DNA from: Herbidospora yilanensis
Lineage (GTDB): Bacteria > Actinomycetota > Actinomycetes > Streptosporangiales > Streptosporangiaceae
Reading direction: 5' to 3'
NCBI RefSeq assembly: GCF_001570565.1
Contig: NZ_BBXE01000023.1
Location: 1 to 64,000 of the forward strand
Length of the DNA: 64,000 nucleotides
Shown: in pieces, positions 35,397 through 43,438 of the stretch
Layout of the letters: each line of letters begins with the position of its first letter
How positions within the stretch are numbered: the first letter of the stretch is position 1
Position numbers and translations under genes: made by a program
Notes under the pieces: model-generated
Told to the model about the DNA's origin: nothing
The model's input: the letters and a program-made list of their open reading frames with translations, nothing else
The model's database searches: none

Positions 35397-35879
35397 GTGC
35401 ACGTCCGCCCCGCCACCGCCGCCGACCGGCTCACGGTCGAGCGCCTCTGGCTGATGTTCCGCCATGACATGTCCGAGTTCGCCGGTGTCGTCCCCAACCC
35501 CGACGGCACCTTCCGCAGCGAACGCGTCGAGGCCGCCTTCACCGACGCCGACTGGGCGCCCTATCTGATCGAGCGAGAACGGGCCCCGCTCGGCTTCGCC
35601 TTCGTCCGGGCGCTCAGCGGGCCGGTCCGCGTGCTGAACAGCTTCTTCGTCGTCCGCGCGGCCCGCCGCTCCGGCATCGGCCTGCGGGCCGTGGCCGACG
35701 TCGTCGACCGGCACCCGGGTGCCTGGGAGGTCGCCTTCCAGGACGTCAACCTGCCCGCCGTCGGCTTCTGGCGCCGCGCCGCCACGACGGTCGCCGGGCA
35801 GGCCTGGACGGAGGAGCGGCGGCCGGTGCCGGGGCGGGCGGACCTGCCGCCCGACGTCTGGATCTCTTTCACGGTCTAG
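35397..35879 (+). CDS. GNAT-family N-acetyltransferase
   Basis: 160 residues from GTG 35397, chosen because AGGAG lies 5 bases upstream; the ATG at 35379 is within the terminator tract. It begins HVRPATAADRLTVERLW like GNAT proteins, with RALSGPVRVLNSFFVVRAARRSGIGLRAVADVV giving the acetyl-CoA-binding motif A (about 75-105). Acceptor substrate unknown. Its stop abuts the convergent PIN toxin gene. Confidence 0.8.
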   Translation: MHVRPATAADRLTVERLWLMFRHDMSEFAGVVPNPDGTFRSERVEAAFTDADWAPYLIERERAPLGFAFVRALSGPVRVLNSFFVVRAARRSGIGLRAVADVVDRHPGAWEVAFQDVNLPAVGFWRRAATTVAGQAWTEERRPVPGRADLPPDVWISFTV

Positions 35880-36307
35880 GCGTCGGGATCGGCGACCTCG
35901 ATGGTGTGCAGGGGGTGGTCGAGGGCTGCCGAGCAGGCGCGCCAGATGCTCGCGTCCATGGTGAGGATCGGGCAGACGGAGGTGTTGGCGATGGCGGCCA
36001 CCTGGGCGTCCCACGGCTCCAGGCCGGTCGCGATGAGCATGTCGACGAGGTCGGTCGCCTGGTCGACGCCGTCGAGCGGCGCGACGATCACCTGGCCGAA
36101 GCCCGACAGGCCGGCGAGGAGGGCCTGCGCCTCGGGTGCGCCGCGGTGGTCGCGCAGTGCCCCCGCCATGGCGAGGACCGGCACCACCATCGGCTGGCCT
36201 GATCGGTCGAAGTCCTGGATCAGGCCGATCAGGTCGCTGTCGCCGCGCACGATCTCGCTCAGCACCCCGGTGTCGAGGACGTAGGGCGTGGGGGTGTGGT
36301 CACTCAC
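35876..36307 (-). CDS. PIN-domain toxin (VapC-like ribonuclease)
   Basis: 143 residues; start ATG 36307 overlaps the antitoxin stop by four bases. PIN acidic residues are visible: Asp in VLDTGVLSEI (about 12), Glu nearby, Asp in EPWDAQVAAIA (about 100) and Asp in ILTMDASIW (about 118). VapC-type toxins cleave RNA (tRNA or rRNA) with Mg2+. The antitoxin-first order, overlap and small size support a type II pair. Confidence 0.85.
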   Translation of the reverse strand: MSDHTPTPYVLDTGVLSEIVRGDSDLIGLIQDFDRSGQPMVVPVLAMAGALRDHRGAPEAQALLAGLSGFGQVIVAPLDGVDQATDLVDMLIATGLEPWDAQVAAIANTSVCPILTMDASIWRACSAALDHPLHTIEVADPDA

Positions 36308-36561
36308 TCGGCGGAGAACCCCTGTTCGCGGGCCTGGCGGTCTACATGGGCACGCAGCCGGGCGACTCGATCGGGGTCGGCGGAGGCGGCGCGGCGCCGG
36401 AGGAGGGCCAGTCCGTGGAGCTCGCGGCGGCGCTGCGCGAGCAGCGCCGCGTTGAACGCGTCGGAGACCGATCCGGCCCGTCCGTCGTGGACGAGTTGTT
36501 CGGCGTAGTCGGCCACACCGGGATCCACCGTGATGGTGATGCGTCGCTTGGTGTCGCTCAT
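36304..36561 (-). CDS. Ribbon-helix-helix antitoxin partner of the PIN toxin
   Basis: 85 residues from ATG 36561 (alternative start 36573). The first 45 residues fit a CopG/RHH DNA-binding domain (KRRITITVDPGVADYAEQL, GSVSDAFNAALL), and the Arg-rich tail (QRRRELHGLALLRRRAA) should wrap the toxin. It likely autoregulates the pair by binding its own promoter. Confidence 0.8.
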   Translation of the reverse strand: MSDTKRRITITVDPGVADYAEQLVHDGRAGSVSDAFNAALLAQRRRELHGLALLRRRAASADPDRVARLRAHVDRQAREQGFSAE

Positions 36562-36589
36562 ACCCGGGATCATACCGACGGGACGGCGG

Positions 36590-37672
36590 TTACAGCAGGA
36601 CGATCTGCCGCAGGACCTCGCCGCTCCGCAGGGCCGTCACCGCGTCGTTCAGGTCGGTGAGCTGGATGCGGGAGCTGATCATGCTCTCCAGGTCGAGCTT
36701 GCCCGCCTTGTAGAGCCCCGCGAAGAACGGGAAGTCACGGCGGACGTCGCTGCCCCCGTACAGGGAGCTGAGGAGGTTCTTGCCGTCGAACAGGAGGCTG
36801 AAGGCGTTCAAGGGCACCATGTCGTCCATCGCCCCGGCGCCCACCACGATCACGTCGCCGCCGCGCCGGGTCGCCTGCCAGGCGGTCATGATGGCCTGGG
36901 ACTTGCCGACGACCTCGAAGCCGTAGTCGAAGCCCTGGCCGCCGGTCAGGGTGCCGATGGCGTCCATGAGCTGGTCGGGGGTGCAGGCGTGGGTGGCGCC
37001 GACCTTCTTGGCCAATTCGTGCTTCGACTCCAGGGGGTCGATCGCCAGGATCGTGGTCGCTCCCGAGATGCGGGCGCCCTGGATCACCGACAGGCCCACG
37101 CCGCCGCAGCCGACCACGGCCACCGACGTGCCGGGGCGGACCTTGGCCGTGTTGAGGGCGGCGCCGACGCCGGTGGTGATGCCGCAGCCGATCAGGGCGG
37201 CCATCTCGAACGGGACGTCCGCGTCGACCTTGATGGCGCCGCCGGCGGGGACCACGATCTCCTCGGCCCACGTGCCGCAACCGGCCATGCCGAAGGCGGG
37301 CTTGTCGCCGTCGAACTTGAAGCCGGGCTCGGTGAAGCCGCGGACGACCGAGGTCATGCACAGGTGCGGCTGCCCGTGGGAGCAGCTCGCGCACGACCCG
37401 CACGCCGGGGTCCAGTTGATGATCACGTGGTCCCCGGGCGCGACGCTCGTCACGTGGTCGCCGACCTCGACGACCTCTCCGGCCCCTTCGTGGCCCGGCA
37501 CCAGGGGCGCGGGCTGGGGGAGCACCCCAGATACGGCCGACAGGTCGGAGTGGCAGACGCCGGTCGCCCTGATCCGGACCCGGACGTCCGACGGGCCGAC
37601 CGGGATGAGGGTCAGGTCGTCGCGGATGTCGAGCTTGTCCGCGCCGATGGTGTGCAGCAGAGCGCCGCGCAT
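36590..37672 (-). CDS. Zinc-dependent (NDMA-type) alcohol dehydrogenase
   Basis: 360 residues. Catalytic-zinc motif GHEGAGEVVEVGDHV (about 60), first Cys in GVCHSDL, structural zinc lobe CGSCASCSHGQPHLC (about 90-105), and the NAD loop VVGCGGVGLSVIQGA (about 185). The sequence pattern matches actinobacterial NDMA-dependent/tightly-bound-NADH alcohol dehydrogenases. It is the last gene of an operon with the ferredoxin and PPOX genes, so it may feed electrons or process an alcohol produced by a monooxygenase. Confidence 0.9.
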   Translation of the reverse strand: MRGALLHTIGADKLDIRDDLTLIPVGPSDVRVRIRATGVCHSDLSAVSGVLPQPAPLVPGHEGAGEVVEVGDHVTSVAPGDHVIINWTPACGSCASCSHGQPHLCMTSVVRGFTEPGFKFDGDKPAFGMAGCGTWAEEIVVPAGGAIKVDADVPFEMAALIGCGITTGVGAALNTAKVRPGTSVAVVGCGGVGLSVIQGARISGATTILAIDPLESKHELAKKVGATHACTPDQLMDAIGTLTGGQGFDYGFEVVGKSQAIMTAWQATRRGGDVIVVGAGAMDDMVPLNAFSLLFDGKNLLSSLYGGSDVRRDFPFFAGLYKAGKLDLESMISSRIQLTDLNDAVTALRSGEVLRQIVLL

Positions 37673-37690
37673 GGGAACCTCCGGTGGTTT

Positions 37691-37888
37691 TTACTCTTCT
37701 TCGAGCGAAAGTGCCGCCTTCGGGCATGACCGGACGGCGTGCCTGACCCGGTCGAGCATGCCGGCGGGGGGTTCTTCCAGCAGAACGTGCAGGTTGTCGT
37801 CGTCGTCGAGGTCGAACACCTCGGGGGCCAGGCCCACGCAGACCCCGTTGGCCTCACAGACGAGGTAGTCGACAATGACCTTCGGCAT
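37691..37888 (-). CDS. 3Fe-4S ferredoxin
   Basis: 65 residues from ATG 37888 with GGGAG upstream. Cysteines in CEANGVC and RSCPKAA leave three cluster ligands plus Pro, the pattern of the single [3Fe-4S] ferredoxins that serve actinobacterial cytochromes P450. The centre is acidic (DLDDDDN). It overlaps the PPOX stop by one base and is co-transcribed with the alcohol dehydrogenase. The nearest P450 is at 43923 and shares a KstR-like site. Confidence 0.9.
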   Translation of the reverse strand: MPKVIVDYLVCEANGVCVGLAPEVFDLDDDDNLHVLLEEPPAGMLDRVRHAVRSCPKAALSLEEE

Positions 37889-38340
37889 CAGGAGCTCCCG
37901 TGCAGTTTGCGGTGATCCCAGGAGACTACGCGCCCCGGCTCCACGATGTAGGCGACGCGCTTGCGTCCGGTCATCTCCACGAACGGGCGCATCGGTTCCG
38001 GGTCCTGGCCGGTCATCCTGGCCGTGACGCGCATGCCGGCGTCCATGACGTCGTCGTAGGGGAGCGCGGTGCCGTAGATCGTCGCGCCGCGCAGGTCGCC
38101 GTAGTCGTCGCCCACTTCGACCAGGCAGGTCACCCGGGGATCGCGCTCGATGTTGCGGGACTTCTGCGCCTTGGCGTAGGTCCAGAAGATCAGCCTGCCG
38201 TCGTCGGACAACCCGTAGAACATGGTCACCAGGTGGGGCGTGCCGTCTTGGTTGATCGTGGCGAGCTGGAGTTTGCGGCCCTCTTTCAGCAGGGTGGCCA
38301 CCTCTTCGCCGGTCATCACGATCCGCGCGCGCTGGTTCAC
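37888..38340 (-). CDS. PPOX-class flavin/F420-binding split-barrel protein
   Basis: 150 residues from GTG 38340, which gives the family-typical opening NQRARIVMTGEEVATLL; an in-frame start at 38364 overlaps the KstR-like site. Split-barrel signature KLQLATINQDGTPHLVTMFYGL and IERDPRVTCLVEVGDDY. Family members reduce or oxidise small molecules with FMN or F420. It is the first gene of the PPOX-ferredoxin-ADH operon. Confidence 0.85.
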   Translation of the reverse strand: MNQRARIVMTGEEVATLLKEGRKLQLATINQDGTPHLVTMFYGLSDDGRLIFWTYAKAQKSRNIERDPRVTCLVEVGDDYGDLRGATIYGTALPYDDVMDAGMRVTARMTGQDPEPMRPFVEMTGRKRVAYIVEPGRVVSWDHRKLHGSS

Positions 38341-38349
38341 GACCAGAAG

Positions 38350-38363
38350 TAGAACACGTTGCA
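38350..38363. promoter_or_regulatory. KstR-like operator A
   Basis: TAGAACACGTTGCA fits TNNAACNNGTTNNA, the motif described for mycobacterial KstR (TetR family, lipid/sterol catabolism). It lies 10 bases upstream of the PPOX start and 30 bases before the divergent methyltransferase. Confidence 0.5.
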
Positions 38364-38392
38364 CCTAACGGGACAAGGGTAGTCTCGGGCGG

Positions 38393-39022
38393 GTGACACA
38401 CCATCCGATGCCGGCATCATTGCGGCACACCGCCGAGCGGGCCAAGGGATTCATGCCCCCCGACGAGGGCCTGGCTCTCTACGAACTCGGTTGCCTGTAC
38501 GGCTCCCGCGGCCCCATGGCCGAGATCGGCTCCTACTGCGGCAAGTCGGCCGTCTACCTGGGCGCCGCCGCCCGCGAGGCCGGCACGGTGGTGTTCACGG
38601 TCGACCACCACCGGGGTTCGCAGGAGATCCAGCCCGGCTGGGCCCACCACGACCCCACGCTGGTCGACCCCCGGTTCGGCCGCATGGACTCGCTGCCCTT
38701 CTTCCGCACCACCATCGCCACGGCCGGCCTCGAAGACGTCGTGATCGCGGTCGTCGGCGCGTCGGCGACCGTGGCGGCCCACTGGCACACCCCGCTCGGC
38801 CTGCTGTTCGTCGACGGCGGCCACTCCGAAGACCCGGTCACCCGCGACTACGAGGGCTGGGCGCCCCACGTGGTGCCGGGGGGTGTGCTGATCTTCCACG
38901 ACATCTATCCCGACCCGGCCGACGGCGGGCAGGCGCCGTACCGGATCTACAAGAGAGCCCTCGAAGAGGGCTTCAAGGAGGTCCGGGTGACCGGCTCGCT
39001 CCGGGCCCTGGAGAAGGTCTAG
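38393..39022 (+). CDS. Class I SAM-dependent methyltransferase (Methyltransf_24-like)
   Basis: 209 residues from GTG 38393. SAM site GPMAEIGSYCGKSAVYLGAAA (about 40-60), acidic VDHHRGSQE, and LGLLFVDGGHSEDPVTRDYEGW with GGVLIFHDIYPDP, the metal-binding O-methyltransferase-like pattern. It opens the glycan-type cluster (38.4-43.2 kb). Acceptor unknown, perhaps a sugar hydroxyl. Confidence 0.8.
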   Translation: MTHHPMPASLRHTAERAKGFMPPDEGLALYELGCLYGSRGPMAEIGSYCGKSAVYLGAAAREAGTVVFTVDHHRGSQEIQPGWAHHDPTLVDPRFGRMDSLPFFRTTIATAGLEDVVIAVVGASATVAAHWHTPLGLLFVDGGHSEDPVTRDYEGWAPHVVPGGVLIFHDIYPDPADGGQAPYRIYKRALEEGFKEVRVTGSLRALEKV

Positions 39023-40071
39023 GCGGGCGAGGCCGCCCGCTGGCAGCCGCAGTCGGCCGAGGCCCGGTCTTCGGCGAAGCCGCCCGCGTCGCGGAAGACG
39101 CCGTTGGCCGGGGTGGTGCGCGACAACGCGTCGGCGGCCAGGATCACCGCGGCCGCCGTGTACGCCGACCGCTCGTTCGGGAAGTGGCGCTCGTTCACGA
39201 ACTGCCAGCCCGTCCAGTAGCCGCCGTCGGGGTGCCGCAGGTGCTGCATCTCGGTGAAGACCTTCAGGGCCCGGTCGTCGTCGCCGACCGCGTCGAGGGT
39301 CAGCACCAGCTCGCACGACTCCGCGCCCGTCACCCACGGCTGGTCGGAGACGCAGCGGATGCCGAGGCCGGCCACCGCGAAGCGGTCCCAGTCGTCGTCG
39401 AGGCGGCGCAGCGCCCGCTCGCCGCGCAGCGCGCCGCCGAGCACGGGGTAGTACCAGTCCATCGAGAAGCGGCTCTTGTCGGCGAATGCCTCGGGGTGCT
39501 CACGCAGGACGTGGCCCAGCCGGTCGGCCGCCAGCTCCCAGCCGGGCTGGGGGTCGCCGAGGCGCTCGGCCAGGCGCACCCCGCAGCGCAGGCCCTGGTA
39601 GACCGACGAGCAGCCGGTCAGCAGCGCGTAGGAGTCGGGGGCCGCCTCCCAGACGATCTCGCCGCGCCGGGTCTGCAGGCCGGTGACGAAGTCGAGGGCC
39701 CGGCCGACCGTCGGCCACATCTCCCGGGCGAACGCCTCGTCGCCGGTGATCAGCAGGTCGTGCCAGACCCCCACGGCCACGTAGGCGGCGTGGTTGGACT
39801 CGCCCCGGTCTTCGAGCGGCTCGCCGTTCAGCACCTTCATCGGCCACGAGCCGTCGGGCCGCTGGTGCCGCCTGATCCACTCCCAGCCCCGCGACGACGC
39901 CTCGCGCAGGCCGGCCGCCGTCATCGCCATCAGGCACTCGACGTGGTTCCACGCGTCGACGTGCCCCTCGGGCCACGGCACGCCCCCGTCGGGGAGCTGC
40001 ACGGCGGCGATGCTGGCTGCGGTGGCGGCGATGTCGTCGCCGGTCACGACCCCCGGCACCGCCGGGATCAT
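39019..40071 (-). CDS. Prenyltransferase/squalene-cyclase-like alpha/alpha-toroid protein
   Basis: 350 residues from ATG 40071; the stop overlaps the methyltransferase stop. Repeated motifs of the alpha/alpha toroid are visible (QLPDGGVPWPEGHVDAWNH, RHQRPDGSWPMKV, YWTGWQFVN), as in squalene-cyclase, prenyltransferase and six-hairpin glycosidase folds. The DxDD cyclase motif is absent, so true terpene cyclisation is unlikely; six-hairpin glycosidase activity on a glycan is an alternative. It is translationally coupled (ATGA overlap) to the upstream methyltransferase at 40068. Confidence 0.7.
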   Translation of the reverse strand: MIPAVPGVVTGDDIAATAASIAAVQLPDGGVPWPEGHVDAWNHVECLMAMTAAGLREASSRGWEWIRRHQRPDGSWPMKVLNGEPLEDRGESNHAAYVAVGVWHDLLITGDEAFAREMWPTVGRALDFVTGLQTRRGEIVWEAAPDSYALLTGCSSVYQGLRCGVRLAERLGDPQPGWELAADRLGHVLREHPEAFADKSRFSMDWYYPVLGGALRGERALRRLDDDWDRFAVAGLGIRCVSDQPWVTGAESCELVLTLDAVGDDDRALKVFTEMQHLRHPDGGYWTGWQFVNERHFPNERSAYTAAAVILAADALSRTTPANGVFRDAGGFAEDRASADCGCQRAASPA

Positions 40072-40781
40072 GCGGGCTTCCGGGCGTAGAGGACCACGCT
40101 CTTGCCGATCACCGGGTTGAGGATCTGCTCGGCGATCCGGGTGACGGCGGGCCGCTTCATGATGTCCCACACCAGCAGCTCGTGGTAGGCCTTGGCGATC
40201 GGGTGGTCATTGTTGTCGACCCCGACCGCGCACTTGATCCACCAGTAGGGCGTGTGCAGCCCGTGGGCGTGGTGGTGGTCGCCGATCTCCAGGCCCGACG
40301 ACTTCAGCTTGGCCGACAACTCGGCGAGGGTGTAGATCCGGATGTGCCCGCCGGGAGCGGTGTGGTAGGCCTCCGAGAGCGCCCAGCAGACGCGCTCGGG
40401 CAGGAACGCCGGCACCGTCACGGCCAGCAGCCCGCCCGGCTTCAGCACCCGGACGATCTCCTTCATCGCCGCCATGTCCTCGGGGATGTGCTCCAGGACC
40501 TCCGACGCGATCACGCGGTCGAACGACCCGTCGGGGAACGGCATGTCGAGCGCGGTCCCGACGACGGTCTCGCCCGTGGCGCCGTAGGGGACCTCGCCCT
40601 CCTTGTCCATGGCCGCGAACATCGCCGCCACCGACTCCATCTCGGCCGGGTCGAGGTCGAAGGCGACCACGTCGGCGCCCCGTCGCAGCACCTCGAAGGC
40701 GTGCCGGCCGCCACCTGCGCCCAGGTCGAGCACACGGTCTCCGGGCCCGACGGGCAGCCGGGCGAAATCGACGGTCAGCAT
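40068..40781 (-). CDS. Class I SAM-dependent methyltransferase
   Basis: 237 residues. Motif I RVLDLGAGGGRHAFEVLRRG, FDLDPAEME, and post-motif FDRVIASEVLEHIPEDMAAMKEIVRVLKPGGLLAVTVP. The closest style is the small-molecule/glycolipid methyltransferases next to glycosyltransferases. It lies 20 bases after the GT4 gene and is coupled to the toroid gene downstream. Confidence 0.88.
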   Translation of the reverse strand: MLTVDFARLPVGPGDRVLDLGAGGGRHAFEVLRRGADVVAFDLDPAEMESVAAMFAAMDKEGEVPYGATGETVVGTALDMPFPDGSFDRVIASEVLEHIPEDMAAMKEIVRVLKPGGLLAVTVPAFLPERVCWALSEAYHTAPGGHIRIYTLAELSAKLKSSGLEIGDHHHAHGLHTPYWWIKCAVGVDNNDHPIAKAYHELLVWDIMKRPAVTRIAEQILNPVIGKSVVLYARKPA

Positions 40782-40801
40782 CTCCTGGGGAACCCTTCGG
40801 G

Positions 40802-42028
40802 TCAGCGCGCGGCGATGGCCTCGCGGTAGGCCTCAACGGTCTTGCGGGCCACGACGGGCCACGCGTAACGCTCCATGACACGGTCGTAGCCGCGCTGTCC
40901 GTACTCCTCCCGCAGCTCGGGGGAGTCGATCAGGCGGCGCAGCGTGGCCGCGAGCTCCTCGGGGTCGCCCGGGGCCACCTGGACCGCGGCGTCGCCGACC
41001 ACTTCGGGCAGGGCGCCGGTCCGGGACGCCACCAGCGGGGTCCCGCACGCCATGTGCTCCACGGCGGGGAGCGAGAAGCCCTCGTACAACGACGGGACGA
41101 CGGAGATCTCGGAGGTGGCGATCAGCTCACCGAGCTCGTCGTCGGAGATGCCGTGGACGAACCGCACCCGGTCGTGCAGCGACAACTCGGCCACGAGCTG
41201 CTCGGTCGGGCCGCCGGGGGTGGGCTTGCTGACGACGGTCAGGTTCACGTCGCGTTCGGTGGAGAGCTTGGCGACCGCGCGCAGGAGCGTCGCGACCCCC
41301 TTCATCGGGGAGTCGGCGCTGGCCACCGCCACGATCGAGCCCTTGCGCCTGGGCAACTCGGGGCGGGGGTGGAAGAACCGGGTGTCCACACCGAGCGGGA
41401 TCAGGCGCAGGTTCGACTGCGGGACGCGGAAGTCACGGTGGATGTCGGCCACCGACGACTCGCTGACCGTGAGGATCGGCTTGAGCCGCGCGGCGACGTA
41501 TGCCTGCATGCGGACGAAGCCGTACCAGCGCCGTTTGGAGAACTTCATCCAGCCCTCGGCCGCCGCCAGCTCGATCCGCCGGTCGACGCTGATGGGATGG
41601 TGGATCGTGCCGACCACCGGGAAGTGCTTCTGGATGCCCAGCACGCCGTATCCGAGCGTCTGGTTGTCCTGTACGACGTCGAAGTCGCCGATCCGCGCCT
41701 TGAGCTCCCGGTAGGCCCGCAGGCTGAAGGTCAGCGGCTCGGGGAAACCGGCCGTCCACATCGTGCCGACTTCGAGGAGGTCGATCCAGTCGCGGTATTC
41801 GCCCGGTTTGGGGGTCCGAAAGGGGTCTTCGTCGCGGTAGAGGTCGAGACTCGGCACCTTGTTGAGGATCACGCCCTCGTCGAGCTCCGGATAGGGCTGA
41901 CCGGAGAACACCTCGACGTGGTGCCCCATCGCCACGAGTTCGCGGGTGATGTGGCGGAGATACACCCCCTGACCGCCGCAGGTGGGTTTGCTGCGATAGG
42001 ACAGCAGTGCGACGCGCAGCCTCTCCAC
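40802..42028 (-). CDS. Family 4 glycosyltransferase (GT-B)
   Basis: 408 residues. GT-B fold: the N-terminal half has THHPIS-like IHHPISVDRR and nucleotide-binding GGQGVYLRHI (about 18-27); the C-terminal half has the EX7E motif in EGFSLPAVEHMACGTPLVA (about 320) and GALPEVVGDAA. It transfers a sugar from NDP-sugar to a lipid or glycan acceptor in the cytoplasm. First gene of a three-gene minus-strand operon with the methyltransferase and toroid genes. Confidence 0.9.
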   Translation of the reverse strand: MERLRVALLSYRSKPTCGGQGVYLRHITRELVAMGHHVEVFSGQPYPELDEGVILNKVPSLDLYRDEDPFRTPKPGEYRDWIDLLEVGTMWTAGFPEPLTFSLRAYRELKARIGDFDVVQDNQTLGYGVLGIQKHFPVVGTIHHPISVDRRIELAAAEGWMKFSKRRWYGFVRMQAYVAARLKPILTVSESSVADIHRDFRVPQSNLRLIPLGVDTRFFHPRPELPRRKGSIVAVASADSPMKGVATLLRAVAKLSTERDVNLTVVSKPTPGGPTEQLVAELSLHDRVRFVHGISDDELGELIATSEISVVPSLYEGFSLPAVEHMACGTPLVASRTGALPEVVGDAAVQVAPGDPEELAATLRRLIDSPELREEYGQRGYDRVMERYAWPVVARKTVEAYREAIAAR

Positions 42029-42101
42029 CCCGAAGCACCCCTTTCCGCCCCTGTGGGGGCACCTGAGATGACCTTAGCCTAGGCGGGTGGAATGCCGTTC
42101 G

Positions 42102-42117
42102 GTGGAACGTGTTCTAC
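42102..42117. promoter_or_regulatory. KstR-like operator B
   Basis: GTGGAACGTGTTCTAC contains TGGAACGTGTTCTA, which fits TNNAACNNGTTNNA. It lies in the 153-base divergent gap between the GT4 gene and the GDP-mannose dehydratase gene. Confidence 0.5.
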
Positions 42118-42181
42118 GAATGCGGCCCGGTCAGGGCCTTCGGGGTACATTCGCCTACAAAGTTCGCGTACGGAGGAGGAC

Positions 42182-43177
42182 GTGTTGGCCAGACGCGCGT
42201 TGATCACGGGCATCACCGGTCAGGACGGCTCCTATCTCGCCGAACACCTGCTCTCCGAGGGCTACGAGGTGTGGGGCCTGGTCCGCGGCCAGTCCAACCC
42301 GCGCGTCGCCCGGCTGCCGAAGGACATCCACCTCGTCCGCGGCGACCTGCTCGACCAGGGGTCGCTCATCTCGGCCGTCGAGAAGGTCCGCCCCGACGAG
42401 GTCTACAACCTGGGCGCCATCTCGTTCGTGCCCATGTCGTGGGAGCAGGCCGAACTCACGGCCGAGGTGACCGGCATGGGCGTGCTGCGCATGCTGGAGG
42501 CCATCCGCGTCTGCTCCTCGCGCGGCGGCGAGATCCGCTTCTACCAGGCGTCGTCGTCGGAGATGTTCGGCCAGGTCCGCGAGACCCCGCAGACCGAGGT
42601 CACGCCCTTCCACCCGCGCTCGCCCTACGGCGTGGCCAAGGCCTACGGGCACTTCCTCACCCAGAACTACCGCGAGTCCTACGGCATGTACGCCGTCTCC
42701 GGCATCCTGTTCAACCACGAGTCGCCCCGCCGGGGAGCCGAGTTCGTGACCCGCAAGGTGTCGCTCGGAGTGGCCCGGATCAAACTGGGCCTGGCCACCG
42801 AACTGCGGCTGGGAAACCTGGAGGCCCGGCGCGACTGGGGCTTCGCGGGCGACTACGTGCGGGCCATGCACCTGATGCTCCAGGCCGGCAAGCCGGAGGA
42901 CTACGTCATCGGCACCGGCCGCACCCAGTCGGTGCGCGAACTCGCCGAGGCGGCCTTCTCCGCGGCCGGCCTCGACTGGGAGCGGTACGTCATCGCCGAC
43001 CAGGCGCTGCACCGGCCGGCCGAGGTCGACCTGTTGTGCGCGGACCCGAAGAAGGCGCGTACGCAGCTCGGGTGGGAACCGACCGTTCCGTTCGAGGAAC
43101 TGATCGCGATGATGGTCGAGTCGGACCTGCGCCTGCTGAGCGAGGGCGGCGACCTCCAGGACTCCTCCTGGCCCTGA
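42182..43177 (+). CDS. gmd: GDP-mannose 4,6-dehydratase
   Basis: 331 residues from GTG 42182 (GGAGGAG five bases upstream). Extended SDR: NAD loop ITGITGQDGSYLAEHLL, SSSEMFGQ with the catalytic Ser/Glu, YGVAKAYGH (Tyr-x3-Lys), NHESPRRGAEFVTRKV and RRDWGFAGDYV. It converts GDP-mannose to GDP-4-keto-6-deoxymannose, precursor of 6-deoxy sugars such as GDP-rhamnose or GDP-fucose. Located in the glycan cluster; no reductase/epimerase partner is in the window. Confidence 0.93.
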   Translation: MLARRALITGITGQDGSYLAEHLLSEGYEVWGLVRGQSNPRVARLPKDIHLVRGDLLDQGSLISAVEKVRPDEVYNLGAISFVPMSWEQAELTAEVTGMGVLRMLEAIRVCSSRGGEIRFYQASSSEMFGQVRETPQTEVTPFHPRSPYGVAKAYGHFLTQNYRESYGMYAVSGILFNHESPRRGAEFVTRKVSLGVARIKLGLATELRLGNLEARRDWGFAGDYVRAMHLMLQAGKPEDYVIGTGRTQSVRELAEAAFSAAGLDWERYVIADQALHRPAEVDLLCADPKKARTQLGWEPTVPFEELIAMMVESDLRLLSEGGDLQDSSWP

Positions 43178-43183
43178 TATCCG

Positions 43184-43324
43184 CCGCGCCTCCGGCGCGG
43201 CGGGCTTGGCCCTGTTTGATGGCCGCGCCTCCGGCTCGGCGGGCTTGGCCGCTTTCAGTCCGGGCCTTCCCTCGTCGCTCCGGTTCGCTTCGCTCTCCTG
43301 CGCTCCTCAGTCCAGGTCCCGGAC
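43184..43324. repeat. Dispersed palindromic repeat, copy B
   Basis: Two CCGCGCC-TCC hairpins (43184-43200 and about 43223-43239), then the same inner block as copy A at 32542-32607 bounded by GTCCGGGCCT (43258-43267) and AGGTCCCGGAC (43314-43324). The copies differ by a few substitutions and one inserted T. It sits just after the gmd stop. Confidence 0.7.
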
Positions 43325-43438
43325 GCGGCCAAGCCACGACTGGTCGGCCTCACGAGCGACTTTGGCTCTCGTCGACGGACTTGGCGCGTCGGAGGGGAAA
43401 CGCCGGACCAGGGTCCTTGGCGTCGCTACTTTCTGTGC

